Shown: positions 61,087 through 64,000 of the stretch, one piece after another
How the letters are laid out: each line of letters begins with the position of its first letter
How positions within the stretch are numbered: position 1 is the stretch's first letter
Source of the DNA: Bosea sp. 685
GTDB taxonomy: Bacteria > Pseudomonadota > Alphaproteobacteria > Rhizobiales > Beijerinckiaceae
Reading direction: 5' to 3'
DNA length: 64,000 nt
NCBI RefSeq assembly: GCF_031884435.1
Contig: NZ_CP134779.1
Span: forward strand, 620,001 to 684,000
Program-made: the position numbers and the translations under genes
Notes under the pieces: model-generated
Told to the model about the DNA's origin: nothing
Databases searched by the model: none
Seen by the model: the letters and a program-made list of their open reading frames with translations, nothing else

Positions 61087-61111
61087 TGGTCATACCAATC
61101 TGGACTGACCA
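61087..61111. promoter_or_regulatory. FadR-type operator in the divergent spacer
   Basis: TGGTCATACCA (61087-61097) fits the TNGTNNNACNA consensus of FadR-subfamily regulators exactly. A second copy, TGGACTGACCA (61101-61111), fits at all but one position. Both lie between the divergent regulator and aminotransferase genes, 22 bases before the regulator start. Confidence 0.65.
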
Positions 61112-61183
61112 AAAAACCGCGACCGCGCCCTTCCCCGTGCTGGAATCGTGGTCCGGTTCAAGCGAAGCGAGGGGTGATCTCGT

Positions 61184-62596
61184 ATGTCGAACCCGAAGCC
61201 GAATTCGGCGGAAGCGCGGGACGTGCTGTTTCATCTGCACTCGCAGACCAACCCCGGGCTCCATGCAGAAATTGGGCCGCTGATCATGGAGCGCGGCGAG
61301 GGCGTCTATGTCTTCGACAGTCACGGCAAGCGCTATCTCGAGGCCATGGCCGGGCTCTGGTGCACGTCGCTTGGTTTCTCGGAGGCGCGACTGAAAGCGG
61401 CCGCGGCCGCCGCCTATGACAAGTTCGGCTTCTACCACAGCTTCAACCACAAGACGCCGGACCTCGCGATCGACCTGGCCGAACAGCTGGTTGCGCTGTC
61501 TCCGATACCTGATGCGCAGGCCTATTTCGCGACATCGGGCTCCGAAGCGACCGAGACGATGGTCAAGCTGGCCTGGGTCTATCATGCCGCACGCGGCAGG
61601 CCGGCGAAGCGCAAGATCATCGCGCGCGACCGGGGTTTCCACGGTTCGACCATCGTCGCGGCTTCCATGTGCGGTTTGCCGCGGATGCATCGCGAATACG
61701 GGCTGCCGCTGCCCGGCTTCCTGCATACGCATTGTCCCGATGCCTATCGCGTCTCCCTGCCCGGGGAGACGGAGGAGGCCTTCACCGACCGCCTGGCTGC
61801 CGATCTGGAGGCGATGATCCTGGCTGAGGGTCCCGACACCGTCGCCGCCTTCATCGCCGAGCCGATCAATGCCGGCGGTGGCATCATCGTGCCGCCCAGG
61901 GGCTATTTCGCGAAGATCGAGGCGGTGCTGCGCCGCCATGACATCCTGATCCTGGCCGACGAGGTGGTCTGCGGCTTCGGGCGCACCGGCAATTGGTTCG
62001 GTTGTCAGACCGTGGGTATGCAGCCCGATATGATGGCGCTCGCCAAGGGGCTGTCCTCCTCATACTTCCCGATCTCCGCCGTATTGCTCGGGCGGCCGAT
62101 CCGGGACGCGCTGGCGGAGATGAACAAGGCGGGTGAGCTGTTTGGCCATGGCTTCACCAATTCCGGCCATCCGGTCGGTGCCGCCGTGGCGCTGGAGACG
62201 CTGCGCATCTACCACGAGATGGATGTCGTCTCGCATGTCCGGGAGATGGGCGCGCGGCTGAAGGCCGGGCTGGAGGCGATCGCCGCCCGCTCCGATATCG
62301 TGGGGCAGGTGCGCGGCGAAGGCTTGATGATCGGTGTCGAGCTCGTGGCCGATCCGTTGACCCGAGCCGCCTTCGAGCCGGCGCTCAAGGTCGGCGCGAT
62401 GTTCGATGCGCAGGCGCTGCAGAACGGGCTGATCATTCGCGCGATGGGCGACACGATCGGCTTCTGCCCGCCGCTGATCATCAATGCCGCCGAGATCGAC
62501 GAGACCCTGGACCTCTTCGCGCGCACGCTGCGTACGGTGGAAGCGCAAGTCCAAACCCACCCCAGCCAAATCCGCCCTGGCCAAGCCGCGGAGTAG
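61184..62596 (+). CDS. class III omega-aminotransferase
   Basis: A 470-residue PLP enzyme of the omega-amino acid:pyruvate/putrescine transaminase type. The PLP lysine is about K288 in LAKGLSSSYFP, ADEVVCGFGRTG supplies the cofactor Asp, and YFATSGSEATETMVKLAW is the phosphate-contact region. MAGLWCTSLGFSE is typical near the N terminus. It transfers an amino group from an amine or omega-amino acid, usually to pyruvate. It precedes a binding-protein gene by 32 bases, so it probably processes the imported compound. It is regulated by the divergent FadR-type protein by inference. Confidence 0.9.
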   Translation: MSNPKPNSAEARDVLFHLHSQTNPGLHAEIGPLIMERGEGVYVFDSHGKRYLEAMAGLWCTSLGFSEARLKAAAAAAYDKFGFYHSFNHKTPDLAIDLAEQLVALSPIPDAQAYFATSGSEATETMVKLAWVYHAARGRPAKRKIIARDRGFHGSTIVAASMCGLPRMHREYGLPLPGFLHTHCPDAYRVSLPGETEEAFTDRLAADLEAMILAEGPDTVAAFIAEPINAGGGIIVPPRGYFAKIEAVLRRHDILILADEVVCGFGRTGNWFGCQTVGMQPDMMALAKGLSSSYFPISAVLLGRPIRDALAEMNKAGELFGHGFTNSGHPVGAAVALETLRIYHEMDVVSHVREMGARLKAGLEAIAARSDIVGQVRGEGLMIGVELVADPLTRAAFEPALKVGAMFDAQALQNGLIIRAMGDTIGFCPPLIINAAEIDETLDLFARTLRTVEAQVQTHPSQIRPGQAAE

Positions 62597-62628
62597 CCGC
62601 CCGTCCCCGATACTGTGAGGAGAGCTTC

Positions 62629-64000
62629 ATGCGCCGTCGAGACCTGCTTCGTTCTACGCTTGGCGCTGGTTTCAGCGCTGCTCTCGGATACTCCCTCGCA
62701 ACGCCCTCGATCGCGCGGGCGCAAGCCGCGCGGACGCTGCGGTTCGTGCCGCAAGCCGATGCGGCGATCCTGGACCCGATGATCACCACCGGGCTGGTCA
62801 ACCGCAATCACGGCTTCCTGGTGTTCGACACGTTATATGGCGTGAACGAGCAGCTTCAGCCCCAGCCGCAGATGGTCGCGGGCCATGTCGTGGAGGACGA
62901 CGGCAAGACCTGGGTGATGACCCTGCGCGAAGGCCTGAAGTTCCACGACAACGAACCGGTGCGCGCACGCGACGTGGTCGCCAGCCTGCGCCGCTGGGCG
63001 TCCCGCGACGCCTTTGGCAATTCGCTGTTCAATGTGGTGGACGAGATTTCGGCGCCGGACGACCGCACCGTGCGCTGGCGCCTGAAGAAGCCGTTCCCCA
63101 TGCTGCCGGAAGCGCTGGGCAAGGTCGGTGCGATCGTGGCCTTCATCATGCCGGAGCGGTTGGCCCTGACGGACAGCGCGATGCCGGTGAAGGAACTGGT
63201 CGGGAGCGGTCCCTTCCGTTTTCAGGCGGACCAGCATGTACCGGGTGCGCGGCTGGTCTATTCGCGTTTCGAGAATTATGTGCCTCGGCCGGATGGCGCA
63301 TCCAGCCTGCTGGCCGGGCCGAAGCTGGCGCATTTCGACCGGGTCGAATGGCAGGTCATTCCGGACGCCGCGACTGCTGCAGCCGCCCTGCAGCAGGGCG
63401 AGGTGGATTGGTGGGACCAGCCGATCGTCGATCTGCTCCCGACGCTGCGGAACAACAAGGCGCTCAAGGTCGAGTTGCTGGATCCGTTCGGCAATGTCGG
63501 AGTGTTGCGCTTCAATCATACCTTGCCGCCCTTCAACAACCCGGCGATCCGGCGCGCGGTGCTGTCTGCCCTCAGCCAGCGCGATTTCATGGCCGCCATC
63601 GCCGGGGACGACCAGAGTCTGTGGCGCGACAAGGTCGGCTTCTTCGCGCCGAGCTCGAACATGGCGAGCGAGGAGGGCATGCAGGCGCTCAACGGCCCGC
63701 GTGATCTCGCGGCCGCCCGCAAGGCGATCCAGGAGGCCGGCTACAAGGGCGAGAAAGTGCTGCTGATGGCGCCGGGCGACTTCCCCGTCATCGGCGCGAT
63801 GAGCGAGGTCGCCGCCGATCTGTTCCGCAAGCTGGGCTTCGATGTCGACTATGTGGTGATGGACTGGGGTTCGATGCTGCGCCGCATGGGGAACCGCGAG
63901 ACACCGGAGAAAGGCGGCTACAACGCCTTCTGCACCTATTCGGCGGGCGTCACGCATCTGAACCCCTCGGCCCATAATTTTCTGCGCGGCAGCGGTGACA
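62629..64000 (+). CDS. ABC transporter substrate-binding protein, family 5, truncated by window end
   Basis: About 457 residues are visible before the window ends; the family is usually 510-540 long. The ATG at 62629 follows GAGGAGA. A twin-arginine-like signal (MRRRDLLRS) leads to a hydrophobic core and an ARA-Q cut near residue 31. LRFVPQADAAILDPM, TWVMTLREGLKFHDNEPV and RRAVLSALSQRDFMAAI are family 5 (peptide/nickel) blocks. Permease and ATPase genes probably follow outside the window. An amine, amino acid or peptide ligand is likely given the upstream aminotransferase. Confidence 0.9.
   Translation, partial: MRRRDLLRSTLGAGFSAALGYSLATPSIARAQAARTLRFVPQADAAILDPMITTGLVNRNHGFLVFDTLYGVNEQLQPQPQMVAGHVVEDDGKTWVMTLREGLKFHDNEPVRARDVVASLRRWASRDAFGNSLFNVVDEISAPDDRTVRWRLKKPFPMLPEALGKVGAIVAFIMPERLALTDSAMPVKELVGSGPFRFQADQHVPGARLVYSRFENYVPRPDGASSLLAGPKLAHFDRVEWQVIPDAATAAAALQQGEVDWWDQPIVDLLPTLRNNKALKVELLDPFGNVGVLRFNHTLPPFNNPAIRRAVLSALSQRDFMAAIAGDDQSLWRDKVGFFAPSSNMASEEGMQALNGPRDLAAARKAIQEAGYKGEKVLLMAPGDFPVIGAMSEVAADLFRKLGFDVDYVVMDWGSMLRRMGNRETPEKGGYNAFCTYSAGVTHLNPSAHNFLRGSGD

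Overview
The window is high-GC, densely coded DNA. Its gene content (ssu sulfonate genes, TRAP and dipeptide ABC transporters, DszA-type monooxygenases, a BamA, a candidate SAM-II riboswitch and Hyphomicrobiales-style intergenic palindromes) points to a free-living or root-associated alphaproteobacterium, probably a Hyphomicrobiales member of the Bosea/Methylobacterium kind. The genus is an inference from style, not a measured match. I see no rRNA, tRNA, CRISPR array, phage or complete insertion sequence.

Region 1 (1-10.2 kb, mostly minus strand) is organosulfur acquisition. A ssu operon holds two sulfonate-binding proteins, the monooxygenase SsuD, SsuC, SsuB and a flavin reductase. Ahead of it sit a promoter, a SAM-II-like aptamer and a 24-codon leader ORF ending in Cys. 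Upstream lies a second minus-strand group: a Cds1-type cysteine lyase, two carboxymuconolactone-decarboxylase-fold proteins and an NtaA/SnaA/DszA-family monooxygenase.

Region 2 (10.3-27.1 kb, plus strand) is a tightly packed operon: LysR regulator, FMO-like flavoprotein, alpha/beta hydrolase, dipeptide-type ABC transporter split around an M24-fold protein, its binding protein, a molybdopterin S/N-oxide reductase and a class III aminotransferase. A polar-amino-acid ABC cassette (about 12.8-16.0 kb) has been inserted into it. A 55-bp perfect direct repeat and a remnant of the flavoprotein 3' end mark the event, and the cassette ATPase carries a one-base frameshift in a G run. Regions 1 and 2 together look like a salvage island for S-alkyl or S-oxidised cysteine/methionine derivatives or peptides, which is a working hypothesis.

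Region 3 (27.1-44.6 kb) holds an RND efflux operon with a divergent TetR gene and overlapping promoter/operator, a gamma-glutamyltransferase divergent from a canonical M24 peptidase, a CNNM/CorC-type CBS protein, UppP, and a GntR-regulated TRAP transporter with an FAD-linked hydroxyacid oxidase.

Region 4 (45.3-64 kb) holds a YhaO/YhaN-type nuclease-ATPase pair, PepT, a BamA, a DeoR-glycerol kinase-G3P-oxidoreductase operon, and a FadR-type regulator divergent from an aminotransferase and a truncated ABC binding protein, with a good FadR-type operator between them.

A recurring oddity is short tandem duplication: seven separate places carry 15-22-bp units in 2-4 copies, often at gene borders.
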